In this document: piece by piece, positions 35,035 through 47,232 of the stretch | Numbering within the stretch: position 1 is the first letter of the stretch | Layout: each line of letters opens with the position of its first letter | Assembly (NCBI RefSeq): GCF_026230105.1 | Contig: NC_079477.1 | Coordinates: 21,147,001-21,211,000, forward strand | DNA length: 64,000 nucleotides | Source of the DNA: Diorhabda sublineata | Taxonomy: Eukaryota; Arthropoda; Insecta; Coleoptera; Chrysomelidae | Reading direction: 5' to 3' | Notes under the pieces: model-generated | Database searches by the model: none | Told to the model about the DNA's origin: nothing | Seen by the model: the letters and a program-made list of their open reading frames with translations, nothing else | Program-made: the position numbers and the translations under genes

Positions 35035-37123
35035 ATTGTCACTTTGTGTTGATTGAAAATTTTCAAAGTCTATCTTCCTAATTTGAAGTCGAATTTCAAC
35101 TTTTCTTATATATTTGAGTGAGTTTGCAACTAACTTTGTCAGATATCGTCAATTAACATCCATTGAAGCCCATTGAGGTCGATTGTCACTTTGTGTTGAT
35201 TGAAAATTTTCAAAGTCTATCTTCCTAATTTGAAGTCGAATTTCAACATATCTTATATATTTGAGTGAGTTTGCAACTAACTTAGTCAGATATCGTCGAT
35301 TTACATCCATTGAAGACATTTGAGGTCGATTGTCACTTTGTGTTGATTGAAAATTTTCAAAGTCTATCCTCGTAATTTGAAGTCGAATTTCAACATTTCT
35401 CAGTGCGTTTGCATCTAACTTTGTCAGATATCTTCGATTAACATCCATTGAAGCCCATTGAGGTCGATTGTCACTTTGTGTTGATTGGAAATTTTCAAAG
35501 TCTATCTTCCTAATTTGAAGTCGAATTTCAACATTTCTTATATATTTCAGTGCGTTTGAATCTAACTTTGTCAGATATCGCCGATTAACATCCATTGAAG
35601 CCCATTGAGGTCGATTGTCACTTTGTGTTGATTGAAAATTTTCAAAGTCTATCTTCCTAATTTGGAGTCGAATTTCAACTTTTCTTATATATTTGAGTGA
35701 GTTTGCAACTAACTTTGTCAGATATCGTCAATTAACATCCATTGAAGCCCATTGAGGTCGATTGTCACTTTGTGTTGATTGAAAATTTTCAAAGTCTATC
35801 TTCCTAATTTGAAGTCGAATTTCAACATATCTTATATATTTGAGTGAGTTTGCAACTAACTTAGTCAGATATCGTCGATTTACATCCATTGAAGACATTT
35901 GAGGTCGATTGTCACTTTGTGTTGATTGAAAATTTTCAAAGTCTATCCTCGTAATTTGAAGTCGAATTTCAACATTTCTTATATATTTCAGTGCGTTTGC
36001 ATCTAACTTTGTCAGATATCTTCGATTAACATCCATTGAAGCCCATTGAGGTCGATTGTCACTTTGTGTTGATTGGAAATTTTCAAAGTCTATCTTCGTA
36101 ATTTGAAGTCGAATTTCAACATTTCTTATATATTAGAATGAGTTTGCAACTAACTTTGTCAGATATCGTCGATTAACATCCATTGAAGCCCATTGAGGTC
36201 GATTGTCACTTTGTGTTGATTGAAAATTTTCAAAGTCTATCTTCCTGATTTGAAGTCGAATCTCAACATTTATTATCTATTTGAGTGAGTTTCCATCTAA
36301 CTTTGTCAGATATCGTCGATTTACATCCATTGAAGCCATTTGAGGTCGATTGTCACTTTGTGTTGATTGAAAATTTCCAAAGTCTATCTTCTTAATTTGA
36401 AATCGAATTCCAACAATTCTTATATATTTGAGTGAGTTTGCAACTATCTCTGTCAGATATCGTCGATTTACATCCATTGAAGCCCATTGAGGTCGATTGT
36501 CACTTTGTGTTGATTGAAAATTTTCAGTCTATCCTCCTAATTTGATTTCGAATTTCAACATTTCTTATATATTTCAGTGAGTTTGCAACTAACTTTGTAA
36601 GATATCGTCGATTTACATCCATTGAAGCCCATTGAGGTCGATTGTCACTTTGTGTTGATTGAAAATTTTCAAAGTCTATCTTCGTAATTTGAAGTCGAAT
36701 TTCAACATTTCTTATATATTTGAATGAGTTTGCAACAAACATTGTCAGATATCGTCGATTTACATCCATTGAAGCCCATTAAGGTCGATTGTCACTTTGC
36801 GTTGATTGAGAATTTTCAAAGTCTATCTTCGTAATTTGAAGTCGAATTTCAACATTTCTTATATATTTCAGTGCGTTTGCATCTAACTTTGTCAGATATC
36901 GTAGATTTACATCCATTGAATCCCATTGAGGTCGATTGTCACTTTGTGTTGATTGAAAATTTCCAGTCTATCTTCCTAATTTGAAGTCGAATTTCAACAC
37001 TTCTTCTATATTTCAGTGCGTTTGCATCTAACTTTGTCAGATATCTTCGATTTACATCCATTGAAGCCCATTGAGGTCGATTGTCACTTTGTGTTGATTG
37101 GAAATTTTCAAAGTCTATCTTCG

Positions 37124-40092
37124 TAATTTGAAGTCGAATTTCAACATTTCTTATATATTTGAATGAGTTTGTAACTAACTTTTTCAGATATCGTCGATTT
37201 ACATCCATTGAAGCCGTTTGAGGTCGATTGTCACTTTGCGTTGATTGAGAATTTTCAAAGTCTCTCTTCCTAATTTGAAGTCGAATTTCAACATATCTTA
37301 TATATTTCAGTGCGTTTGCATCTAACTTTGTCAGATATCGTCGATTTACATCCATTGAAACCCATTGAGGTCGATTGTCACTTTGTGTTGATTGAAAATT
37401 TTCAAAGTCTATCTTCCTAATTTGGAGTCGAATTTCAACATTTCTTATATATTTCAGTGCGTTTGCATCTAACTTTGTCAGGTATCTTCGATTAACATCC
37501 ATTGAAGCCCATTGAGGTCGATTGTCACTTTGTGTTGATTGAAAATTTTCAGTCTATCCTCCTAATTTGATTTCGAATTTCAACATTTCTTATATATTTC
37601 AGTGAGTTTGCAACTAACTTTGTAAGATATCGTCGATTTACATCCATTGAAGCCCATTGAGGTCGATTGTCACTTTGCGTTGATTGAGAATTTTCAAAGA
37701 CTATCTTCCTAATTTGAAGTCGAATTACAACATTTCTTATATATTTTAGTGCGTTTGCATCTAACTTTGTCAGGTATCTTCGATTAACATCCATTGAAGC
37801 CCATTGAGGTCTATTGTCACTTTCTGTTGATTGAAAATTTTCAAAGTCTATCTTCCTAATTTGAAGTCGAATTTCAACATTTCTTATATATTTCAGTGCG
37901 TTTGCATCTAACTTTGTCAGGTATCTTCGATTAACATCCATTGAAGCCCATTGAGGTCGATTGTCACTTTCTGTTGATTGAAAATTTTCAAAGTCTATCT
38001 TCCTAATTTGAAGTCGAATTTCAACATTTCTTATATATTTCAGTGCGTTCGCATCTTACTTTGTCATATATCGTCAATTAACATCCATTGAAGCCCATTG
38101 AGGTCGATTGTCACTTTGTGTTGATTGAAAATTTCCAAAGTCTATCTTCCTAATTTGAAGTCGAATTTCAACATTCCTTATATATTTGTGTGAGTTTGCA
38201 ACTACCTTTGTCAGATATCGTCGATTTACATCCATTGAAGCCCATTGAGGTCGATTGTCACTTTGCGTTGATTGACAATTTTCAAAGACTATCTTCCTAA
38301 TTTGAAGTCGAATTGCAACATTTCTTATATATTTCAGTGCGTTTGCAACTTAATTTGTCAGATATCGTCGATTTACATCCATTGAAGCCCATTGAGGTCG
38401 ATTGTCACTTTGTGTTGAATGAAAATTTTCAAAGTCTATCTTCGTAATTGGAAGTCGAATTCCAACATTTCTCATATATTTGAGTGAGTTTGCAACTAAC
38501 TTTGTCAGATATCGTCGATTTACATACATAGAAGCCCATTGAGGTCGATTGTCACTTTGTGTTGATTGAAAATTTTCAGTCTATCTTCCTAATTTGAAGT
38601 CGAATTTCAACATTTCTTATATATTTGAATGAGTTTGTAACTAACTTTTTCAGATATCGTCGATTTACATCCATTGAAGCCGTTTGAGGTCGATTGTCAC
38701 TTTGCGTTGATTGAGAATTTTCAAAGTCTCTCTTCCTAATTTGAAGTCGAATTTCAACATATCTTATATATTTCAGTGCGTTTGCATCTAACTTTGTCAG
38801 ATATCGTCGATTTACATCCATTGAAACCCATTGAGGTCGATTGTCACTTTGTGTTGATTGAAAATTTTCAAAGTCTATCTTCCTAATTTGGAGTCGAATT
38901 TCAACATTTCTTATATATTTCAGTGCGTTTGCATCTAACTTTGTCAGGTATCTTCGATTAACATCCATTGAAGCCCATTGAGGTCGATTGTCACTTTGTG
39001 TTGATTGAAAATTTTCAGTCTATCCTCCTAATTTGATTTCGAATTTCAACATTTCTTATATATTTCAGTGAGTTTGCAACTAACTTTGTAAGATATCGTC
39101 GATTTACATCCATTGAAGCCCATTGAGGTCGATTGTCACTTTGCGTTGATTGAGAATTTTCAAAGACTATCTTCCTAATTTGAAGTCGAATTACAACATT
39201 TCTTATATATTTTAGTGCGTTTGCATCTAACTTTGTCAGGTATCTTCGATTAACATCCATTGAAGCCCATTGAGGTCTATTGTCACTTTCTGTTGATTGA
39301 AAATTTTCAAAGTCTATCTTCCTAATTTGAAGTCGAATTTCAACATTTCTTATATATTTCAGTGCGTTTGCATCTAACTTTGTCAGGTATCTTCGATTAA
39401 CATCCATTGAAGCCCATTGAGGTCGATTGTCACTTTCTGTTGATTGAAAATTTTCAAAGTCTATCTTCCTAATTTGAAGTCGAATTTCAACATTTCTTAT
39501 ATATTTCAGTGCGTTCGCATCTTACTTTGTCATATATCGTCAATTAACATCCATTGAAGCCCATTGAGGTCGATTGTCACTTTGTGTTGATTGAAAATTT
39601 CCAAAGTCTATCTTCCTAATTTGAAGTCGAATTTCAACATTCCTTATATATTTGTGTGAGTTTGCAACTACCTTTGTCAGATATCGTCGATTTACATCCA
39701 TTGAAGCCCATTGAGGTCGATTGTCACTTTGCGTTGATTGACAATTTTCAAAGACTATCTTCCTAATTTGAAGTCGAATTGCAACATTTCTTATATATTT
39801 CAGTGCGTTTGCAACTTAATTTGTCAGATATCGTCGATTTACATCCATTGAAGCCCATTGAGGTCGATTGTCACTTTGTGTTGAATGAAAATTTTCAAAG
39901 TCTATCTTCGTAATTGGAAGTCGAATTCCAACATTTCTCATATATTTGAGTGAGTTTGCAACTAACTTTGTCAGATATCGTCGATTTACATACATAGAAG
40001 CCCATTGAGGTCGATTGTCACTTTGTGTTGATTGAAAATTTTCAGTCTATCTTCCTAATTTGAAGTCGAATTTCAACATTTCTTATATATTT
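37124..40092. repeat. 1,466-bp tandem duplication
   Basis: Bases 37,124-38,626 match 38,590-40,092 at a constant offset of 1,466 bp (10 monomers minus 4 bp, from two 2-bp short units). Shared private variants include AACATATCTTATATATT, TTGAAACCCATTG, ATCGTCAATTAACATCC with GTTCGCATCTTAC, CAACATTCCTTATATATTTGTG, TTGAATGAAAATTTT, GTAATTGGAAG and TACATACATAGAAG. The breakpoints fall within monomers: divergence occurs at 38,627 (GAATGAG) versus 40,093 (CAGCGCG). I noticed no mismatch between the copies. Confidence 0.87.
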
Positions 40093-43000
40093 CAGCGCGT
40101 TTGCATCTAACTTTGTCAGATATCGTCGATTTACATCCATTGAATCCCATTGAGGTCGATTGTCACTTTGTGTTGATTGAAAATTTTCAAAGTCTATCTT
40201 CGTAATTTGAAGTCGAATTCCAACAGTTCTTATATATTTGAATGAGTTTGCAACTAACTTTGTCAGATATCGTCGATTTACATCCATTGAAGCCCATTGA
40301 GGTCGATTGTCACTTTGTGTTGATTGAAAATTTTCAAAGTCTATCTTCCTAGTTTGAAGTCGAATCTCAACATTTCTTATATATTTCAGTGCGTTTGCAT
40401 CTAACTTTGTCAGATATCTTCGATTAACATCCATTGAAGCCCATTGAGGTCGATTGTCACTTTGTGTTGATTGGAAATTTTCAAAGTCTATCTTCGTAAT
40501 TTGAAGTCGAATTTCAACATTTCTTATGTATTTGAATGAGTTTATAACTATCTTTGTCAGATATCGTCGATTTACATCCATTGAAGCCCATTGAGGTCGA
40601 TTGTCACTTTGTGTTGATTGAAAATTTTCAAAGTCTATCTTCCTAATTTGAAGTCGGATCTCATTATTTCTTATATATTTCAGTAAGTTTGCAACTAACT
40701 TTGTAAGATATCGTCGATTTACATCCATTGAAGCCAATTGAGGTCGATTGTCACTTGACGTTGATTGAGAATTTTCAAAGTCTATCTTCGTAATTTGAAG
40801 TCGAATTTCAACATTTTTTATATATTTCAGTGCGTTTGCATCTAACTTTGTCAGATATCTTCGATTTACATCCATTGAAGCCCATTGAGGTCGATTGTCA
40901 CTTTGTGTTGATTGGAAATTTTCAAAGTCTATCTTCGTAATTTGAAGTCGAATTTCAACATTTCTGATATATTTGAATGAGTTTGTAACTAACTTTGTCA
41001 GATATCGTCGATTTACATCCATTGAAGCCGTTTAAGGTCGATTGTCACTTTCCGTTGATTGAGAATTTTCAAAGTCTATCTCCGTAATTTGAAGTCGAAT
41101 TTCAACATTTCTTATATATTTCAGTGCGTTCACATCTAACTTTGTCAGATATCGTCGATTTACATCCATTGAATCTCATTGAGGTCGATTGTCACTTTGT
41201 GTTGATTGAAAATTTCCAAAGTCTATCCTCGTAATTTGGAGTCGAATTCCAACATTTCTTATATATTTGAATGAGTTTGCAACTAACTTTGTCAGATATC
41301 GTCGATTTACATTCATTGAAGCCCATTGAGGTCGATTGTCACTTTGTGTTGATTGAAAATTTTCAAAGTCTCTCTTCCTAATTCGAAGTCGAATTCCAAC
41401 ATTTCTTATATATTTCAGTGAGTTTGCAACTAACTTTGTAAGATATCGTCGATTTACATCCATTAAAGCCCATTGAGGTCGATTGTCACTTTACGTTGAT
41501 TGAGAATTTTCAAAGTCTATCTTCGTAATTTGAAGTCGAATTTCAACATTTCTTATATATTTGAATGAGTTTGCAACAAACATTGTCAGATATCGTCGAT
41601 TTACATCCATTGAAGCCCATTAAGGTCGATTGTCACTTTGCGTTGATTGAGAATTTTCAAAGTCTATCTTCGTAATTTGAAGTCGAAATTCAACATTTCT
41701 TATATATTTCAGTGCGTTTGCATCTAACTTTGTCAGATATCGTAGATTTACATCCATTGAATCCCATTGAGGTCGATTGTCACTTTGTGTTGATTGAAAA
41801 TTTTCAAAGCCTATCTTCCTAATTTGAAGTCGAATTTCAACATTTCTTATATATTTCAGTGCGTTTGCATCTAACTTTGTCAGATATCGTAGATTTACAT
41901 CCATTGAATCCCATTGAGGTCGATTGTCACTTTGTGTTGATTGAAAATTTTCAAAGCCTATCTTCCTAATTTGAAGTCGAATTTCAACATTTCTTATATA
42001 TTTCAGTGCGTTTGCATCTAACTTTGTAAGATATCGTCGATTTACATCCATTGAAGCCCATTGAGGTCGATTGTCACTTTGTGTTGATTGAGAATTTTCA
42101 AAGACTATCTTCCTAATTTGAAGACCAATTTCAACATTTTTTATATATTTCAGTGCGTTTGTAACTAACTTTGTCAGATATCGTCGATTTACATCCATTG
42201 AAGCCCATTGAGGTCGATTGTCACTTTGTGTTGATTGAAAATTTTCAAAGTCTATCTTCCTAATTTGAAGTCGAATTTCAACATCTCTTATATATTTCAG
42301 TGCGTTTGCATCTAACTTTGTCAGATATCTTCGATTTACATCCATTGAAGCCCATTGAGGTCGATTGTCACTTTGTGTTGATTGGAAATTTTCAAAGTCT
42401 ATCTTCGTAATTTGAAGTCGAATTTCAACATTTCTGATATATTTGAATGAGTTTGTAACTAACTTTGTCAGATATCGTCGATTCACATCCATTGAAGCCG
42501 TTTAAGGTCGATTGTCACTTTGCGTTGATTTAGAATTTTCAAAGTCTATCTCCGTAATTTGAAGTCGAATTTCAACATTTCTTATATATTTCAGTGCGTT
42601 TACATCTAACTTTGTCAGATATCGTCGATTTACATCCATTGAATCTCATTGAGGTCGATTGTCACTTTGTGTTGATTGAAAATTTCCAAAGTCTATCCTC
42701 GTAATTTGGAGTCGAATTCCAACATTTCTTATATATTTGAATGAGTTTGCAACTAACTTTGTCAGATATCGTCGATTTACATTCATTGAAGCCCATTGAG
42801 GTCGATTGTCACTTTGTGTTGATTGAAAATTTTCAAAGTCTCTCTTCCTAATTCGAAGTCGAATCTCAACATTTCTTATATATTTCAGTGAATTTGCAAC
42901 TAACTTTGTAAGATATCGTCGATTTACATCCACTGAAGCCCATTGAGGTCGATTGTCACTTTGTGTTGATTGGAAATTTTCAAAGTCTATCTTCGTAATT

Positions 43001-44035
43001 TGAAGTCGAATTTCAACATTTCTTATATATTTCAGTCCGTTTGCATCTAACTTTGTCAGATATCTTCGATTAACATCCATTGAAGCCTATTGAGGTCGAT
43101 TGTCACTTTGTGTTGATTGGAAATTTTCAAAGTCTATCTTCCTAATTTGAAGTCGAATTTCAACATTTCTTATATATTTCAGTGCGTTTGCAACTTACTT
43201 TGTCAGATATCGTCGATTTACATCCATTGAAGCCCATTGAGGTCGATTGTCACTTTGTGTTGAATGAAAATTTTCAAAGTCTATCTTCGTAATTGGAAGT
43301 CGAATTCCAACATTTCTCATATATTTGAGTGAGTTTGCAACTAACTTTGTCAGATATCGTCGATTTACATACATAGAAGCCCATTGAGGTCGATTGTCAC
43401 TTTGTGTTGATTGAAAATTTTCAGTCTATCTTCCTAATTTGAAGTCGAATTTCAACATTTCTTATATATTTCAGCGCGTTTGCATCTAACTTTGTCAGAT
43501 ATCGTCGATTTACATCCATTGAATCCCATTGAGGTCGATTGTCACTTTGTGTTGATTGAAAATTTTCAAAGTCTATCTTCGTAATTTGAAGTCGAATTCC
43601 AACATTTCTTATATATTTGAATGAGTTTGCAACTAACTTTGTCAGATATCGTCGATTTACATCCATTGAAGCCCATTGAGGTCAATTGTCACTTTGTGTT
43701 GATTGAAAATTTTCAAAGTCTATCTTCCTAGTTTGAAGTCGAATCTCAACATTTCTTATATATTTCAGTGCGTTTGCATCTAACTTTGTCAGATATCTTC
43801 GATTAACATCCATTGAAGCCCATTGAGGTCGATTGTCACTTTGTGTTGATTGGAAATTTTCAAAGTCTATCTTCGTAATTTGAAGTCGAATATCAACATT
43901 TCTTATGTATTTGAATGAGTTTATAACTATCTTTGTCAGATATCGTCGATTTACATCCATTGAAGCCCATTGAGGTCGATTGTCACTTTGTGTTGATTGA
44001 AAATTTTCAAAGTCTATCTTCCTAATTTGAAGTCG
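39783..44035. repeat. 3,379-bp-offset block duplication in zone D
   Basis: About 870 bp at 39,783-40,656 recurs at 43,162-44,035, offset 3,379 bp (23 monomers minus one 2-bp unit). The shared markers are TTGAATGAAAATTTT, GTAATTGGAAG, TTTCTCATATATTTGAG, TACATACATAGAAG, TTTCAGCGCG, TCCTAGTTTGAAG and TTTCTTATGTATTTGAATG. Small differences include CAACAGTTC versus CAACATTTC and GAGGTCGATTG versus GAGGTCAATTG. A third relative of its left part lies at about 38,400-38,600. Confidence 0.78.
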
Positions 44036-45870
44036 AATTTCAACATTTCTTATATATTTCAGTGCGTTTGCATCTAACTTTGTCAGATATCTTCGATTAA
44101 CATCCATTGAAGCCCATTGAGGTCGATTGTCACTTTGTGTTGATTGGAAATTTTCAAAGTCTATCTTCCTAATTTGAAGTCGAATTTCAACATTTCTTAT
44201 ATATTTCAGTGCGTTTGCATCTAACTTTGTCATATATCGTCAATTAACATTCATTGAAGCCCATTGAGGTCGATTGTCACTTTGTGTTGATTGAAAATTT
44301 TCAAAGTCTATCTTCCTAATTTGAAGTCGAATTCCAACATTTCTCATATATTTGAATGAGTTTGCAACTAACTTTGTCAGATATCGTCGATTTACATCCA
44401 TTGAAGCCCATTGAGGTCGATTGTCACTTTGTGTTGATTGAAAATTTTCAAAGTCTATCTTCCTAATTTGAAGTCAAATCTCATTATTTCTTATATATTT
44501 CAGTAAGTTTGCAACTAACTTTGTAAGATATCGTCGATTCACATCCATTAAAGCCCATTGAGGTCGATTGTCACTTTACGTTGATTGAGAATTTTCAAAG
44601 TCTATCTTCGTAATTTGAAGTCGAATTTCAACATTTCTTATATATTTGAATGAGTGCAACAAACATTGTCAGATATCGTCGATTTACATCCATTGAAGCC
44701 CATTAAGGTCGATTGTCACTTTGCGTTGATTGAGAATTTTCAAAGTCTATCTTCGTAATTTGAAGTCGAAATTCAACATTTCTTATATATTTCAGTGCGT
44801 TTGCATCTAACTTTGTCAGATATCGTAGATTTACATCCATTGAATCCCATTGAGGTCGATTGTCACTTTGTGTTGATTGAAAATTTTCAAAGCCTATCTT
44901 CCTAATTTGAAGTCGAATTTCAACATTTCTTATATATTTCAGTGCGTTTGCATCTAACTTTGTAAGATATCGTCGATTTACATCCATTGAAGCCCATTGA
45001 GGTCGATTGTCACTTTGTGTTGATTGAGAATTTTCAAAGACTATCTTCCTAATTTGAAGACCAATTTCAACATTTTTTATATATTTCAGTGCGTTTGCAA
45101 CTAACTTTGTCAGATATCGTCGATTTACATCCATTGAAGCCCATTGAGGTCGATTGTCACTTTGTGTTGATTGAAAATTTTCAAAGTCTATCTTCCTAAT
45201 TTGAAGTCGAATTTCAACATCTCTTATATATTTCAGTGCGTTTGCATCTAACTTTGTCAGATATCTTCGATTTACATCCATTGAAGCCCATTGAGGTCGA
45301 TTGTCACTTTGTGTTGATTGGAAATTTTCAAAGTCTATCTTCGTAATTTGAAGTCGAATTTCAACATTTCTGATATATTTGAATGAGTTTGTAACTAACT
45401 TTGTCAGATATCGTCGATTTACATCCATTGAAGCCGTTTGAGGTCGATTGTCACTTTGCGTTGATTGAGAATTTTCAAAGTCTATCTCCGTAATTTGAAG
45501 TCGAATTTCAACATTTCTTATATATTTCAGTGCGTTTACATCTAACTTTGTCAGATATCGTCGATTTACATCCATTGAATCTCATTGAGGTCGATTGTCA
45601 CTTTGTGTTGATTGAAAATTTCCAAAGTCTATCCTCGTAATTTGGAGTCGAATTCCAACATTTCTTATATATTTGAATGAGTTTGCAACTAACTTTGTCA
45701 GATATCGTCGATTTACATTCATTGAAGCCCATTGAGGTCGATTGTCACTTTGTGTTGATTGAAAATTTTCAAAGTCTCTCTTCCTAATTCGAAGTCGAAT
45801 TCCAACATTTCTTATATATTCCAGTGAGTTTGCAACTAACTTTGTAAGATATCGTCGATTTACATCCATT
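41461..45870. repeat. About 3-kb-offset block duplication with a one-monomer expansion
   Basis: The segment from about 41,461 to 42,900 is related to about 44,546-45,830. The offset changes stepwise: 3,085 bp at the CATTAAAGCCC unit, 3,083 bp after the 2-bp loss near 44,650, and 2,936 bp after a monomer present twice in the left copy but once in the right copy. Shared markers include GAAGACCAATTTC, AACATCTCTTATATATT, TTTCTGATATATTTG, GCCGTTTAAGG or GCCGTTTGAGG, and TTGAATCTCATTG. Confidence 0.75.
41743..42036 (+). repeat. Recent single-monomer tandem duplication
   Basis: Two adjacent 147-bp units here appear identical. Each reads ATCGTAGATTTACATCC, TTGAATCCCATTG, CAAAGCCTATC and CAGTGCGTTTGCATC. 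The related block near 44,826-44,972 has only one such unit. This is the smallest expansion step visible in the array. Confidence 0.8.
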
Positions 45871-47232
45871 GAAGCCCATTGAGGTCGATTTTCACTTTAC
45901 GTTGATTGAGAATTTTCAAAGTCTATCTTCGTAATTTGAAGTCGAATTTCAACATTTCTTATATATTTCAGTCCGTTTGCATCTAACTTTGTCAGATATC
46001 TTCGATTAACATCCATTGAAGCCTATTGAGGTCGATTGTCACTTTGTGTTGATTGGAAATTTTCAAAGTCTGTCTTCGTAATTTGAAGTCGAATTTCAAA
46101 ATTTCTTATATATTTCAGTGCGTTTGCAACTAACTTTGTCAGATATCGTCGATTCACATCCATTGAAGCCCATTGAGGTCGATTGTCACTTTGTGTTGAT
46201 TAAAAATTTTAAAAGTCTATCTTCCTAATTTGAAGAAGAATTCCAACATTTCTTATATATTTGAATGAGTTTGCAACTAAATTTGTCAGATATCGTCGAT
46301 TTACATCCATTGAAGCCCATTGAGGTCGATTGTCACTTTGTGTTGATTGAAAATTTTCAAAGTCTATCTTCCTAATTTGAAGTCGAATCTCAACATTTCT
46401 TATATATTTCAGTAAGTTTGCAACTAACTTTGTAAGATATCGTCGATTTACATCCATTAAAGCCCATTGAGGTCGATTGTCACTTTACGTTGATTGAGAA
46501 TTTTCAAAGTCTATCTTCGTAATTTGAAGTCGAATTTCAACATTTCTTATATATTTCAGTGCGTTTGCATCTAACTTTGTCAGATATCTTCGATTAACAT
46601 CCACTGAAGCCCATTGAGGTCGATTGTCACTTTGTGTTGATTGGAAATTTTCAAAGTCTATCTTCGTAATTTGAAGTCGAATTTCAACATTTCTTATATA
46701 TTTGAATGAGTTTGCAACAAACATTGTCAGATATCGTCGATTTACATCCATTGAAGCCCATTAAGGTCGATTGTCACTTTGCGTTGATTGAGAATTTTCA
46801 AAGTCTATCTTCGTAATTTGAAGTCGAATTTCAACATTTCTTATATATTTCAGTGCGTTTGCATCTAACTTTGTCAGATATCGTAGATTTACATCCATTG
46901 AATCCCATTGAGGTCGATTGTCACTTTGTGTTGATTGAAAATTTTCAAAGCCTATCTTCCTAATTTGAAGTCGAATTTCAACACTTCTTATATATTTCAG
47001 TGCGTTTGCATCTAACTTTGTCAGATATCTTCGATTTACATCCATTGAAGCCCATTGAGGTCGATTGTCACTTTGTGTTGATTGGAAATTTTCAAAGTCT
47101 ATCTTCGTAATTTGAAGTCGAATTTCAACATTTCTTATATATTTGAATGAGTTTGTAACTAACTTTTTCAGATATCGTCGATTTACATCCATTGAAGCCG
47201 TTTGAGGTCGATTGTCACTTTGCGTTGATTGA

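Larger units (their letters stand above)
29586..36920. repeat. 3,664-bp tandem segmental duplication
   Basis: Bases 29,586-33,256 match 33,250-36,920 at a constant offset of 3,664 bp, so the two copies abut. The length equals 25 monomers minus 11 bp, explained by one 9-bp deletion (about 31,736 and 35,400) and one 2-bp deletion (about 32,858 and 36,522), both present in each copy. No mismatch was noticed on reading, including at rare variants such as GTGTTAATTG, GAGTTTCCATC and ATCGTAGATTTAC. This is the largest near-identical tandem duplication visible and must be recent or an assembly duplication. Confidence 0.88.
36921..45880. repeat. Satellite zone D: heterogeneous monomers with several offset duplications
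   Basis: The prevailing monomers here carry CAGTGCGTTTGCATC, ATATCTTCGATTAAC and TTGATTGGAAATTTT. A few 145-bp units are present (about 36,964, 37,551, 38,577, 39,017, 40,043 and 43,419). One unit near 44,650 has lost two bases elsewhere, reading GAATGAGTGCAAC where others have GAATGAGTTTGCAAC. HOR structure is less regular than in zone E but several blocks of 0.4-1.5 kb recur. No gene or mobile element is visible. Confidence 0.8.

Noticed and set aside
29586..40092. Treating the near-identical tandem duplications purely as assembly errors
   Set aside because: It cannot be excluded without reads, but similar duplications with different degrees of divergence occur throughout the array, as expected from ongoing unequal exchange, so they are reported as real with this caveat.
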